DNA of 64,000 bases from Gigantopelta aegis. Taxonomy: Eukaryota; Mollusca; Gastropoda; Neomphalida; Peltospiridae. The DNA is taken from contig NC_054702.1 in the NCBI RefSeq assembly GCF_016097555.1, positions 103,492,973 through 103,556,972 of the forward strand, written 5' to 3'. Made by a program: the position numbers and the translations under genes. Each line of letters begins with the position of its first letter. Position 1 is the first letter of the stretch. This document shows positions 24,525-35,785 of this stretch, piece by piece. The notes beneath the pieces are model-generated. The model was not told the origin of the DNA. It saw only the letters and a program-made list of their open reading frames with translations, and did not search any database.

Positions 24525-24868
24525 TCCATGATAAACTCTGATGATTGTCCATGTCCATGATAAACTGATGATTGTCCATGTCCATGATAAACTTTGATGA
24601 TTGTCCATGTCCATGATAAACTCTGATGATTGAACATGTCCATGATAAACTCTAATGAATGTCCATGGTAAACTCTGATGATTGTCCATGTCCATGATAA
24701 ACTCTGATCATTGTCCATCATTGACCATGTCCATGATAAACTCTGATTATTGTCCATGTCTATGATAAACTGATCATTGTCCATGTCCATGATAAACTCT
24801 GATCATTGTCCATGCCCATGATAAACCGATCATTGTCCATGTCCATGATAAACGCTGATCATTGTCCA
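24525..24868. repeat. 27-29 bp minisatellite
   Basis: About a dozen units of the type GATAAACTCTGATGATTG then TCCATGTCCAT. Units differ by presence of a TC after AAAC and by GATG/GATC. The open minus-strand frames rich in MDMDNHQSL are by-products of the repeat. Confidence 0.9.
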
Positions 24869-24999
24869 TGACCGTAACTTAGTGTGGGAATGGGGTAGTG
24901 GGCTGTAATCCCCACATAAATATCAAAAGGTGCTCTCTTGTTTTTGGAAGTGCCTATTATGTGAAGATGCAAAAGACCCTCAATTATTATGTCCCGATT

Positions 25000-25031
<32 letters not shown>

Positions 25032-25042
25032 CACACACACAA
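25000..25042. repeat. (CA)n microsatellite
   Basis: About twenty CA units with one CG interruption. Confidence 0.95.
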
Positions 25043-25414
25043 ACAACTCAACATCAACATCACACACAATGGAGATGCCTACAAGTTAGCTATTCTAGAC
25101 TGCTGTAGACTATTCTACACTATATTTGTTCTAGACTCGCCCATGTATCATGCATGATCCCACTGATGAAGATGACCCACGCACTTAACATCTCAACCAC
25201 ATGGAACGAGGCTTCTGATTATGCGACCATTTCCACCATCATCAGATCCATCCATGGATATTAATAATGGAGAAAAAACCCACCTAATATTTGATTTCAT
25301 AAAAGTGTTTGTATTACACGAATTTTTGAAAGGGATGAAGCTAAAAACGTAAAGTTGATTCCATTAGCCATTCTATTGATCGGACAGGCGTGACTGTGTG
25401 TCGGCCATTACCGC

Positions 25415-25426
25415 CCGCCATCTTCA
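25415..25426 (-). promoter_or_regulatory. YY1-like site beside exon 2
   Basis: On the minus strand it reads GAAGATGGCGGGCGG, close to the YY1 consensus AANATGGCGGC. It sits about 80 bp past the donor of coding exon 2, in the start of intron 2. A single motif match, unsupported otherwise. Confidence 0.35.
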
Positions 25427-25505
25427 CTCGATATTCACTGGGAATACGGTGGGATCTATTACATTACATAATCCAGATATCTTCCTTTGTCAATTAATAA
25501 CTTAC

Positions 25506-25637
25506 CCTTAATCGATCTTCCCAAGACATCTGGAGAAGTTTAATCAGATCGATCGTTTCTCCCAATTCTGTTACCATGACGACGGCTGTATTGCTGTCGC
25601 CATTATACCGTTGCTTGGGAACGCAGAAGCCAATCAC
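25506..25637 (-). CDS. PKDCC: PKDCC-like kinase, coding exon 2
   Basis: The acceptor is a T-run then CAG|GTGATT, and the donor TTAAGG|GTAAGT. It is 132 bases, in phase 0 on both sides, and encodes residues 212-255: VIGFCVPKQRYNGD, then VMVTELGETIDLIKLL and QMSWEDRLR. This is the hinge region of the kinase fold. The vertebrate counterpart reads LYGYCYQ...[25 protein letters not shown]. WEDR and TELG are exact. Confidence 0.95.
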
Positions 25638-27717
25638 CTGAAAAAAAAGGATTGATGAAGACATGAAATTTGATATTAACAGAAGCTTGTTCGCTCGTGG
25701 CAGGTGGAATTAATTAAGGACTGGCAATAAACTCTGGGCAGCATTCTTGATGACCGGTGCCTATACATCCTTTGAATCTTGAGCAAGGCTGTATTGTTCA
25801 GGGCCCAATATAACGAAACTCATACGTTTAGTTTAGCACGTAAATGTAAATGTACGATTAAACCATAGTTCTTATTACAATTAACAGTACAACAAATATA
25901 GTTTGAAGTACACATTTCATTTTCGTTTGTCCTTAAAAGACTAAATCTTCTGTAATTATGTAATTTTCTGCGTCAAATAGATGTCAAACACATGTAAGCT
26001 TATGACCGGTATCACTGCTTGTCACAGACGTAAACTTACAATGTCTTTCGAAATTGTCTTTTGATAAACGTTTTTAGAAAAATAACAGAATATAATGCCG
26101 CTTATTTTTGGACATGAACATAATATACATTGGTTGGTAATAGGCAAACAGTTTAAAATATTGGACATGTGCTACATGTATTAACCATGTTTCAGTTTAT
26201 GAAATAAAAATATTCAACACGAAACCCAGAGGCCTCAATGCTCAATGTTTTAAACTACCCCATAGAAACATCTATAAATGTTTAAATCTATTTAGGAAGG
26301 AACTAGGGCACAACATTGACATTGTTAAATTAAGACATACTGCTCTGCATTAAATCATGTATGGCGAGTACTATATCCATACAGATATTCTAGATATAAA
26401 AAAAATGGAAGCCATTATGGATGAAACATTTTGCTAAAACTTTAGAAGTTCATGAGATATTTGTTAGCAACACTAACATCATCAATCCAATTTCTGGGAC
26501 AGAAAAAGAATATTCCAAATATTTGTATTAGTTTTATTATTAGGTAAAACATACGGCTGAGTATAATTTTAAATACTAGTAAGTTATATTTGTATTAACT
26601 ATGATTATTAATACCAAGCAACACCATTTTCTTTTCTTTTTGAAATGTAGGTATATATGGGACAAGTACGAACGCGGTATGGCAATTCGATTGGCTAGAA
26701 AGACGGATCTAAATGCAATTAGATTTATGATCATGTGACATTCTGTGAATTGTACGCGCTTTGTGTTTGCGTTCTGCATCAGGTCCTATCCACAGAAACT
26801 TCATGTCCGCCTCTCGGCTCAACATATTCTTTTCAAGTGTCACCGTGTAATCTTTAGTTCTTCTATGAGAGCCTGCCCAAATCTTTATTTATCGACCGTG
26901 TCATGCCACAACTATACAAATAATGAGTCGTCGACAGTACATTTAAATCTGTCAATACGCCATTAACAGCCATTTTCGATTATCGTCTAAAAATATATTG
27001 ACAACAAAATGGCATTTTGTGAATGAACAGACTCTACTCTGCACTTGAGTCTCGGTAATACGTGCAGGCTTGACACATTCAATCGGTTTTCCTGCTAACT
27101 GAGGCCTCCCGTTGTTGAACAAAATGTCCTGCCTTGAAAGACAAGTCGGGCGTTCACAACGTTACTCATTGAACTGTTGTCGCTAAATAGTGTATTCTGT
27201 TTGTCCTTCCAGCTCATATAGAATTCTGTATATAAATATCCTTCGCCAGAATTTTTTTTTAATGCAGCTAGCTTTTAAAAACGTTTTATGGCAATTTTGA
27301 AGTAATTTTAATACAAAAGCAAAAGCTATCTTAATTGATATTGTATTAGGTGCTGTTTAAAAATATGGGATTGGCTTGAACCGCTTGAGGCGCTTTTTTT
27401 TCAATAATTATTATAACCACCATTCGTAAAATAAAATAATTTGGAATTATTATTTTGCTCTAAAGATGCACCATTCATGTTAGTGTCACAGAGAACCAAT
27501 TTCTTATCATGATACTAGTATGTCTCCCATCTTCTATGTGATCATTACAGGAATGAATGGTGTAGAAAATATCTTGACTGAATTAAGTGAATACAGTCGC
27601 AGTTATTCACTTAATAAAATGCATTAATACGTGGCGTTTTCCCTAGAAATTTTGCGCGGAAATTTTATAAACTAAACACTTTTTGGGCATTTTCAGGACA
27701 CTTTTGTTTTATTAATC

Positions 27718-27718
<1 letters not shown>

Positions 27719-27792
<74 letters not shown>
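27719..27792. repeat. (AG)n microsatellite
   Basis: About thirty-six perfect AG units. Confidence 0.98.
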
Positions 27793-27795
<3 letters not shown>

Positions 27796-28564
27796 ATTAA
27801 TGTGCTTGTTTTAATAAATGAATAGCAAAATATATAACAGGGATATCTTATTAATTAATAATACATTTATTTTCTTAATGTTTTATAAAGGCAATTTTAA
27901 ATTAATTTTTCAATCTCTTCTTCAATCTCAGGGAGACATGGCGCTGATTAAGGCAAGATGGCGCTAGACTATAATATTGAGACATGGTGCAGCACCATGC
28001 TAAAACAAGACAGGCAAAACATTAATACTAAAGTAACTAACTTGCTGTCATTTTAATCCATAACATGATACAAGTCCACAATATAAATCGGCTATTTTGA
28101 GACTGTTAGATTTCAAATTAATGTTCTTGGTAAGTTACTGCCGTTTGCTTTTGTGTCTTACATGGGGGAAGAAAACGTCAAATACAATAATGTTAACAGC
28201 TTCGACACAATTGTACTGAGCTACATACAGCCATACACATATTAGACATCATATACACTTTTAAAATCCAGTTCCACGGTTAGCATCCAATACAAAGACC
28301 CAGTTTTACAAGCATGATACGAGTTGTTACCAGCCATAAGCCAACAAACTTCATCAAAGGGCGCAAGAAATCTGACTGAAATTGAGAGTGACTTAACATT
28401 TATTTCTGATAGGCCAAGTTTGATAAAAACATAAAGCCACGGACAAGAAGATGTTTAAACTCGGCGATAGTATCGGCACGTCTGCAGTGTACAAGCGAAC
28501 TGCCGTAATCTTCCGTTCGTCTCACTTCGTAACACCATTACTCTCCGTAACCCAACCCGCCACG

Positions 28565-28578
28565 ACGCCCATGGCAAC
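28565..28578 (+). promoter_or_regulatory. RFX X-box-like motif
   Basis: ACGCCCATGGCAAC matches 13 of 14 positions of the X-box consensus RYYNCCATRRCAAC. It sits in a CpG-richer 170-bp patch of intron 1. By chance alone such a match is not rare, so this is only a candidate. Confidence 0.25.
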
Positions 28579-29186
28579 ACACCGGTAATGGACGTGTGGG
28601 CTTCGGGTACCTCCGATAAACCGAAATGAATACATAAAAGTCTTGGAAATATTGAACCCGACAAGGAAAAATTAGCCCATGTCATTCTATTGAAAATATT
28701 TGTAAAATTTGTTACATTACTGTAAATATACTGCAATGTATTGCATATAAACTTATTTACAGGCACAGTCACACAGACAATTATATATTATGCTAATGTG
28801 TCACCTTATGTACATAATTAGTATGTTATGCGTTGTCTTTCTTTTAACTTATTTTCTTTGTCTTTTTCAGGCTACGAAAGAGAGTCAGCTACATAACACA
28901 TAAATACGTCATTATTTTATGAAATTACAAGATATATAAAATTCGTGAATTGTTTTATTTGCCATACATTTATTTTTTCTCATATTATAACCTGGAGAAT
29001 TCTGTTTGTAGCAGTTCATTGACAACATAAAAGTTATAACGACCAAACAACTGTAATTTTGTATTTTACTTAATGTTAAATAACATAATTTGATAGTCTA
29101 AAGTTTGATATATTTTGCACAAAATATTGCAAAGCTTCAAATCTTACTAGCATTGAGATCATCCAAAATACACAATTTTATCTTAC

Positions 29187-29819
29187 CTTTATGACATTTT
29201 CATGAGGAAGTGCCTGCAGTACCAGTATTTCCTTGATGATCTTATGGGATGCTCTCTGGTAACACTCTTCAAAGGACACCATTTTTTCCATGCACGATTT
29301 AATATCTTGTCCCCCGGCATCAACCGTTTTAATCGCGACTGGTCTCCCTTTGTACATCCCTTTAAACACTGCTTTGGTCCACCCCGATGCTATGTACTTC
29401 TGGTCGGTGATGTTATCGATGTGATCACAGTCCAGAAGATTGTCTGCAACACTCGGTAAGCCGTCAGGACCAAGAGCTAGATGTGGAACTGTTAGTCTGA
29501 TTCCAGGGTGTGTACTATCTCGAGTATTACCCATCAGTTTTCTCATTCTTCCCTCAAATACAAAATACTGACTGTTTTCAGAATTACCAATGGAGGCACC
29601 CAGCAACTCGTTACTTAGTTCCCTTACGAAAACTGAGTGGTCTGAATTGTACGTGTCCTCTATGTCGTTTGGTTTTTGTTTCCGTTTATCAGAATTTTCG
29701 ACGAATCCATGATAGCTCTGAAACATTACGAGATTTCCAACGAGGAAAAACAACGTACACGACCCCGCAATGTACCACACGTTATCCAAAGTCCGCTTGT
29801 GACGTCTTCGAAAAGCCAT
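29187..29819 (-). CDS. PKDCC: PKDCC-like kinase, coding exon 1 (signal anchor and N-lobe)
   Basis: Starts ATGGCTTTTCG and encodes 211 residues, ending ATAAAG|GTAAGA in phase 0. Residues 1-12 are basic (MAFRRRHKRTLD), and 14-33 form one hydrophobic segment (WYIAGSCTLFFLVGNLVMF), as expected of a type II signal anchor for the secretory route. A variable stem of about 100 residues follows, then the kinase N-lobe: a glycine-poor nucleotide loop YIASGWTKAVFKG, the VAIK lysine K164, the cysteines of SCMEKMVSFEECYQRASHK, and the helix-C region with E197. All match PKDCC (SYLGSGYTKAVYR, VALKAVD, HKLLKEMVLLERLRHPNV). The only in-frame ATG that keeps the anchor is this one. Confidence 0.95.
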
Positions 29820-29924
29820 GTTGTTTTATATTACCATTCAAATATTCAAAACTCGCAGCTTGCTTGTTGACACTGGTTTGGGGTTAAAACATCCATATGC
29901 GCAAAGTTGATTGTCAACGTATTC
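29820..29924 (-). other. 5' UTR part of coding exon 1, with upstream ORFs
   Basis: A good acceptor (TATTTTCATTTCAG|AATACG) places the exon start at 29924. The 105-base leader contains an upstream ATG opening a 16-codon frame (starts ATGGATGTTTTAACC, ends GAGTTTTGA), an overlapping ATGTTTTAA, and a minimal ATGGTAATATAA just before the true start. Such upstream frames usually lower translation of the main frame. Confidence 0.6.
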
Positions 29925-30661
29925 TGAAATGAAAATAAATTTTTTTTTAATAAATTAAATATAACTGTATAATTAAAATAGTACTGAATTTATTGATTAA
30001 ATACATGAAAACAATACTCAGATCTCGGGATTGAGCACCATAAAAACAATACCAAAAGTGAATGTTCCACACTATAAAAACAATGCCACAGAGCTGAGTT
30101 TTCAGTAATATAAAGCACTTGAATATTCAACATAGACTTACCGTACTTGAATATGCAATAATTCACAACAACGAGTACTCAAATCTCCCAAAATATTGTT
30201 GTACGACTCTAGTTAATTCTATTTTTCCTCTTTTGAAACCACACATATCACACGACCACAAAAAGTGAGAATTTGCCTTGTTAATAAATTTAAACAGTTT
30301 TAAAATAAAAACTATGCGGCTAACTACACAGCACAGCATAATTATATACTTCGCCAACTAATTACATACTTACGCGTATATACTAAACATCCACAACAAT
30401 CACAAACTGACTAGTTATTGCTACAAGTAAGTCCATAACGAATTAAACAACTGTTAAAAAAAACCCAGAAACTGACTAGTCATTATTAAGACAATAATGA
30501 AGTGAACAGCTGTTCTAGGAGTTGAAATCTGATGACAGATATCAAGAGAACTCGGCTTTCTCATCGCCAATCAAGGCGAACCAGTCCAGTCCCGCTCCAG
30601 TAACGGTATCAGGATGTACCCGTTTATCTGTGGCGCACCTGGTCCCGTGGAGAAACGCGCC

Positions 30662-30712
30662 TGGTGGTGGTGGTGGTGGTGGTGGTAGTGGTGGTGATGA
30701 TGGTGGTGATGC
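30662..30712. repeat. (GGT)n-type tract
   Basis: GGTGGT units with a decayed GGTGAT end. Confidence 0.9.
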
Positions 30713-30821
30713 TGACCATGATAATGATCATTGTTACTTGTTTTTGTACTTATTTAAACTAAGGTTTAACACGCTGTCCTGGGAATGCAACCCAGCTAGC
30801 GACACAGAATAGACCAATAAA

Positions 30822-31050
30822 GAAAAGTTAGTTTGTTCTGTTTAATGACACCACCAGAGCACATTGATGTATGAATCATCGGCTACTGGATGTCAACATT
30901 TTTATTACAATATTAAAGGAAACCCGTTACATGTTTTCATTAGCAGTATCTTTTAATGCACTTTCCAACAGCTAGAATAGCACATACCATGGTATGGTGG
31001 TATATAAGAAACTTGTTGGGCACTGGTTGGACGTGTCCCTTAAGCCAATA
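30822..31050 (-). mobile_element. SINE-B copy, diverged
   Basis: The tail GTTTAATGACACCACCAGAG is followed by TCATCGGCTACTGGATGTCAA, GGAAACCCGTTACATG and GCACATACCATGG. The head is lost. It lies in the proposed first intron of the PKDCC-like gene. Confidence 0.8.
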
Positions 31051-31254
31051 CCATGGACAAGATATTTCTAAAGCTAACGTCGTCTAAGCAAACATTATTT
31101 AAAAGCTGAAACAGGCTTATACAAAATCATAGATTACGTAATCCGCTTTATGCTGGGATACATCATCATCACATTATACAATGTAAATAAATATATATGA
31201 GTTTTAACAGTCAATTATTTAAATCCCACTAACAATTTATTGGTTTTAATCATG

Positions 31255-31480
31255 AAGCCCTAAGTGAAGTATATTTTTATTATCAAAATCAGGACTCAGC
31301 CAGCATAGGTTTTATTATCAAGATATCCAAGATAATACAACAGTAACATGATACAAAAAACTACTAATGATACTAATGATTTAATTTCCCATGATGTATT
31401 TTACTGGTTGAAGATTGTTGCAATGTTATTTTGAGCATACTGTTCCCAATGTGGAATGTTTATGTCCAGTAAAATTACTG
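31255..31480 (+). repeat. Repeat family D, copy 1
   Basis: Shares with 39020-39235 the word AATCAGGACTCAGCCAGCAT (AATCAGGACCCAGCCAACAT there), and 100-150 bases later TGTTCCCAATGTGGAATG (TGTTCCCATGTGGAATG there). In translation both give a short similar peptide (QNQDSASIGF and KNQDPANIGV). Probably the decayed end of some mobile element whose family I cannot name. Confidence 0.5.
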
Positions 31481-32674
31481 ATACACGTTTACTATGATAG
31501 GTGGTGAGAAACAGAAGAAATACTACCACCAACGTCTTCTCAGGTTGTGTTCACTTTTATAAATCAACTTCACAAAGATGGAACATTTACTTCACACGAG
31601 AGAACGTTCGGTGTGGTTGTCTGACAAAAAAGAACGGATTGTCATTTATAAAGAAGAAATCCGTGGGAAATACTGGTAATTTTGTTTTGCTTTGGTTGTT
31701 TGTGTTTTTTACATCAATTTATTTCAGTTATTCAAATGTAGGTAAATTTATTTTCGTGTGTCACTGGCGGATTCATTGAACAGAAGGAAACGCCCCCGTT
31801 ATTTCGATGTGCAGTGGGTTTAACCATTATTGCAATACAATCACAAACTTAGAACTGTTGCAATTCTGTGTACCAGTCTTCTAAGAAAAAAAAAAGAAAA
31901 AAAATTCGTATGGAAGGAGGAATATTCTTCATTAGATGGTAAACCCATGTTTTGTAAATATAAATATAAATATATAAATATTATTACACGCACTCAGGTT
32001 CCAGTGTTGAATGTTTATATGCAATAGAAATATATCCTTGAAATTATTAGTTCTGTCTTTGAACAAATGGTACAGAAGATTTAAAAATGTAACCCCAACC
32101 AATGTCGTTAAGAAACACACTTATTATCGTAACAGTCAAATAATGCAAGGTATGAATTGAAATAATGTGTTGCGTAAATAGACCAGACAGCAGGCACGAG
32201 ACTGGAAGAGGAAGGAGAAGAGGTGCAAAAACAAATGTGACGTTCTTTTCTATGCCATAAATTTCAGCTACCGAGGGTGACAAGAAGTAGGAAGATTGCA
32301 GTGACATAACGCTTTCGGACCAAATTCCTCAACTTGCAAAACATTCCCGCATGTGCCAACATTGGAGTGGGGAAATGCCAGGACGTATCAGCATGAGCTG
32401 GAGGTAAACACAGCCCAGTAGTGGCATTACTGACGAGTAGTGGGTGGGCAGCGCTGAAACGTGCCCACCACAACACTATCCAACTCTTGAAAGATGAGAT
32501 ACACTTTAGTATTTTAATACATATGAATATTCCACAATAGGAACAGTAAACACAAAATGACACTTATGAATGAATGGCATGTATCCTGAAGCCAATTGTG
32601 TTTAAATTCCTTGGCTCTTGTAGTACGCACTATTTCATTACTTAATATTTCACCATATGAATATCAAATATACA

Positions 32675-32920
32675 AGGTTTGTTTTTATTAATTAATCATC
32701 AGCTATTGGATATCAAACATTTTGTAAATCTGGCATATAATCTTAGTGGAAATCCGCTAAATTCACATTAGTGACTATTAGCAGCAAAGAATATTTTATA
32801 TACATTTCCCCAGACAGGACAACACATATAACGGTTATTGATATGTCAATCGTCGGACATTTGTTAAGACAGGGGAACTCAATGGGTCTGTCGAGGTGGT
32901 TTTATCCTACGATTCAGTGA
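32675..32920 (-). mobile_element. SINE-B copy, diverged
   Basis: Tail and body are recognisable (TTAATCATCAGCTATTGGAT, GTGGAAATCCGCTAAAT, CAGACAGGACAACACATA). The head is degraded (GTCTGTCGAGGTGG). Confidence 0.75.
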
Positions 32921-33730
32921 CTTCAAATCCGAGCTAAATCTCTTCCTTTAATGATCCAAAGAGTGATCAGAAACACTGATGACATCTCATGTCAGAGATA
33001 GAAACATGGTATGGAGGGTGAACAATAGTTTAAACGTTGACGACACACCTGACTCCAATGTAACAGTTTTTGTTACTAGCTTCTCCCATCCCTTGCAATG
33101 ATGTGTGGACAAAACTGTATTAAGAACATCCAAGTAGTGTAGTCCTAGCTGATACGACTCATCCAAAGGCATACTCTGATATGTCAAGTTCGAGCGCGAT
33201 TAGTATGACCGACCACCTTGGTTTGGGGGATATTGGTTATTTCTTATATATGGGGATCACCAGATAAATATATATATATATTTATCCAAATAAATGTAGT
33301 GGGCGATAAGCCTATATAAATGCCTCTCCACATGATGATGTTACATACTGTAAAATTGTCAATGAATGACACATAAATACTAGTACAAATAGCATTTCTC
33401 TGTGACTAAATGAACATTGCATCTCGGTAAGAAAACAAATAATTCCTTCTGGCAATGTACACGATCTCCATATATTTTCAATTTTTTTTTCAAAACACTT
33501 GCAAGAGGTAAGTATAAACAATTATAATGACGATGAAATATAATATATTTATATATAAGTATATTTATATGTTTTATTATCATAATTTAATTTTTTGTAG
33601 AAATATGTCCAAGGATTTATTTTTTTACCTCAGTTAATAACAATAGCACGACTAACAACAATATCAAAACACGACTTTACCCGCTGGCAGAATGATGATA
33701 GCATAATTTCCGGTAATCAAGGAAGCTTAC

Positions 33731-34140
33731 CTGTTAGTAGAACGATTAAGATATAATTTTCGTAATCAAGAAAGCTTAGTTCTATAACGACTGTGGACTC
33801 GACTAATCCTCTCCTGACAGACAGCAGACAGACTTTGAGCCGCTAACTAACTGCACGTCCACGGGAAGCCCCCTTCCCGGTACAGACCCGCAAATCCCTG
33901 TTAACACAGCTCGTTATCGGGTCTTCACGATGCCAACTAGATTGCGTAAGAACTTTCTTGACGGTAATCCGGCGTGCCCAGCTGACCACTCCGTTAACAA
34001 AGAGGGAGGGTAGGGACACGCTCGAGACTGCTCTGACATTCGAAAGGTTTGTTCGCAAAATCCACACTTGTCGAGGGAGCACAAAGTCCCGTGAAAGGCG
34101 TTTACAGCGTTCATAAAGAGGCGACAAAATCCTATTGACG
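33731..34140 (-). other. Putative non-coding first exon of the PKDCC-like gene
   Basis: On the minus strand a GC-richer stretch runs from about 34140 to a strong donor CTAACAG|GTAAGC at 33731/33730. It would splice to the acceptor at 29924 across a 3.8-kb intron. It contains several ATGs but no frame of recognisable protein, which fits a leader exon. The start is not fixed by anything seen. Confidence 0.45.
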
Positions 34141-34190
34141 GCCAATGGTGCGCGCTTCTACCTCTCCGTGTTTACATGCCAAACCGATCG
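34141..34190 (-). promoter_or_regulatory. Putative promoter elements (CCAAT, forkhead site)
   Basis: An inverted CCAAT motif (plus-strand GGCCAATGG at 34140-34148) and a perfect forkhead core (minus-strand TGTAAACA at 34169-34176) lie just upstream of the proposed first exon, in a CpG-richer context (GGTGCGCGC). No TATA box is evident. Inferred from position and motif only. Confidence 0.35.
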
Positions 34191-34360
34191 TGGTTCGGAG
34201 ACCTGCAGATTTTTTTCTTTCTTGCTTGCTCAGGAGAACAGGAATGAATGTTTTCACAAGCAGACGTGAACCTGTACAGCGGGAAACACCTCGTGCAAAT
34301 TTGTGGGAGAGAATAATGGGTAAAGAACTCGCACCTCTGTTGGTTTTACACTTTGCATGA

Positions 34361-35364
34361 TTAATATAATCCGATTATTACACTCCGATCATACAATGTG
34401 TTCTAGTCAACTTAACATACTGGTGTTAATTAAAACAAGTACCTGCGTGCTAATTACTAATCCTTAAGCCGCATTCATTGAAATAAGCTGTAACGGAAAT
34501 GAGAATAAAATCTAACATAAATATTCATTTTAGATATTATTCAGTAATAATGGACCTTACAACAATTATATGTATACCTCGGCAAATAATTTTAGTCTGT
34601 AAAATACATTAACTGAAAATATAATTAAATAAATGTAATTAAAAAGCAATATTGATAAAACGTAAGTGAGCATCTAGATACAAATTAAATAACGGTTTTA
34701 GGACTATTTTCCACAGAATCATGAAATGAATTCTTTTTTGCAGTTACTGGAAATGTTTGTTGTTTTTTGTAATTTCCTTTCTCTGGAATACGGTTATGCG
34801 AAAGTAATATTACTTTTATAACAATTGTAACATGTAAATACAATAAAACATCTAGGTTGCTTAGGCCCGCATAAGTACAACCGAAATACTGTTCCTACTT
34901 TTAAGACAGGGCTGTGCCTAATCTAAAATAAGTGGAGTGGCGGTAGGCCTACAATACGAATCTGACCAAGGCACAGTAATAGAAGGTTATCTCCAGGTAT
35001 TTTTCTGTGGTGCACACCCGCTAGATACGGCGTGGCATATACCACCGAATAAGCTTTTAAAAAATATATAATAAAGAAAGGTTTTTGAGACGGTAAAGTA
35101 AGAACATATCAAATTGATGTTTAATGGCATGGGTCTAAACGGGAACATGCTCAATTTTCAGGAAATAAAACACCAAGTACGTCGTAATTGCGGTCTTATG
35201 CTGCCAGGAAGCAAACGTATAAGTGCCCAACGCCCATGGCCTAGTACTTACTTGGCTCAGCTGAAGTGCTGCACTTGAGCTTGTTGTACCAAGGCACTTC
35301 TGAACATTACATATATCGCACAAACGACAGTGCGAGGTAAGCCATCATAATTATATATTCTTAC
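34361..35364. other. AT-rich intergenic, nothing recognised
   Basis: No gene, no SINE and no tandem repeat seen. Confidence 0.45.
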
Positions 35365-35785
35365 ACACCCACTGGCGAGAACATTATTCGTTATTTTTTG
35401 ATAACACATACTTGTTAACACGTATTCATGCGATAACATTTTAAAGACATACGACTGGCTGCATCTAGGTGATGACCAGGTCACCAATGCGATGCCATCC
35501 AATGGAAAAGCACGGTAGAAATCGATCACTAGATGTGACATACAAGTTAACGTGAAATTGACTTGTCTGTGACGCACAAGTTAACTTTAAGCGCTAGTGC
35601 CGTACATAGGTTTTAGTTGGAAAAGGTGTTTAAATTTATTTTAAAACTCTTTTCTGAAGATATGTAAGTAATAGAATACTACATTCGTGTCCGTTAGATA
35701 CCGTTTATCTTACAACTCGTTGGATATGTTTTAAAACAACTCGTTGTAAGATAAACGATATCTAACGGACGCTCATGTAGTATTC
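35365..35785. mobile_element. Interspersed repeat ending in a 43-bp-arm hairpin
   Basis: The body (CACACCCACTGGCGAGAAC, AGGTGATGACCAGGTCACCA, TTGACTTGTCTGTGACGCAC) is repeated in the same direction at 63645-64000. Its right part folds back: arm 35674-35716 (GAATACTACATTCGTGTCC...) pairs with 35743-35785 (...GTAGTATTC) at about 38 of 43 positions, with a 26-base loop. The word CAACTCGTTG also occurs on both sides of the loop. No coding capacity. It could be a foldback or Helitron-like non-autonomous element; the class is uncertain. Confidence 0.7.

Larger units (their letters stand above)
14277..25505 (-). other. PKDCC-like intron 2 (11.2 kb)
   Basis: The longest intron, and host to most of the intragenic repeats: microsatellites at 15941 and 16728, a TTAA MITE at 17694, SINEs at 18505 and 19848, a TA-flanked MITE at 21835, a 29-bp minisatellite at 24525 and a CA tract at 25000. 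Non-repetitive CpG-richer islands lie at 16980-17290 and 23820-24090. Its length and these islands would suit intronic enhancers, but that is not shown. Confidence 0.7.
25638..29186 (-). other. PKDCC-like intron 1 (3.5 kb)
   Basis: AT-rich. It contains a (GA)n tract at 27719-27792 and a CpG-richer patch at 28470-28640. No mobile element is clearly recognisable. Confidence 0.7.
11837..34150 (-). other. PKDCC: Gene model: PKDCC/VLK-like extracellular tyrosine kinase (3' end missing)
   Basis: Transcript order on the minus strand is: putative non-coding exon (about 34140-33731), UTR plus first coding exon (29924-29187), then exons 25637-25506, 14276-14068, 13616-13360 and 12013-11837. All junctions are GT-AG and the phases agree (0, 0, 2, 1, 1 going out). 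Introns are about 3.8, 3.5, 11.2, 0.45 and 1.35 kb. The product is a Golgi/secreted atypical kinase that in vertebrates phosphorylates tyrosines on secreted and extracellular-matrix proteins. About 470 residues are covered and only the final 25-30 are missing. Identification is from memory of vertebrate PKDCC. Confidence 0.85.

Noticed and set aside
24291-24790. Minus-strand MDMDNHQSLSWTW repeat protein
   Set aside because: Product of the 27-29 bp minisatellite. The units change length by two bases and so change frame, which a real repeat protein would not tolerate.
33843-34145. 100-residue minus-strand frame (MAVNRILSPL...) in the putative first exon
   Set aside because: It begins at a TTG and not an ATG, has no domain, and lies in what is better explained as an untranslated leader.
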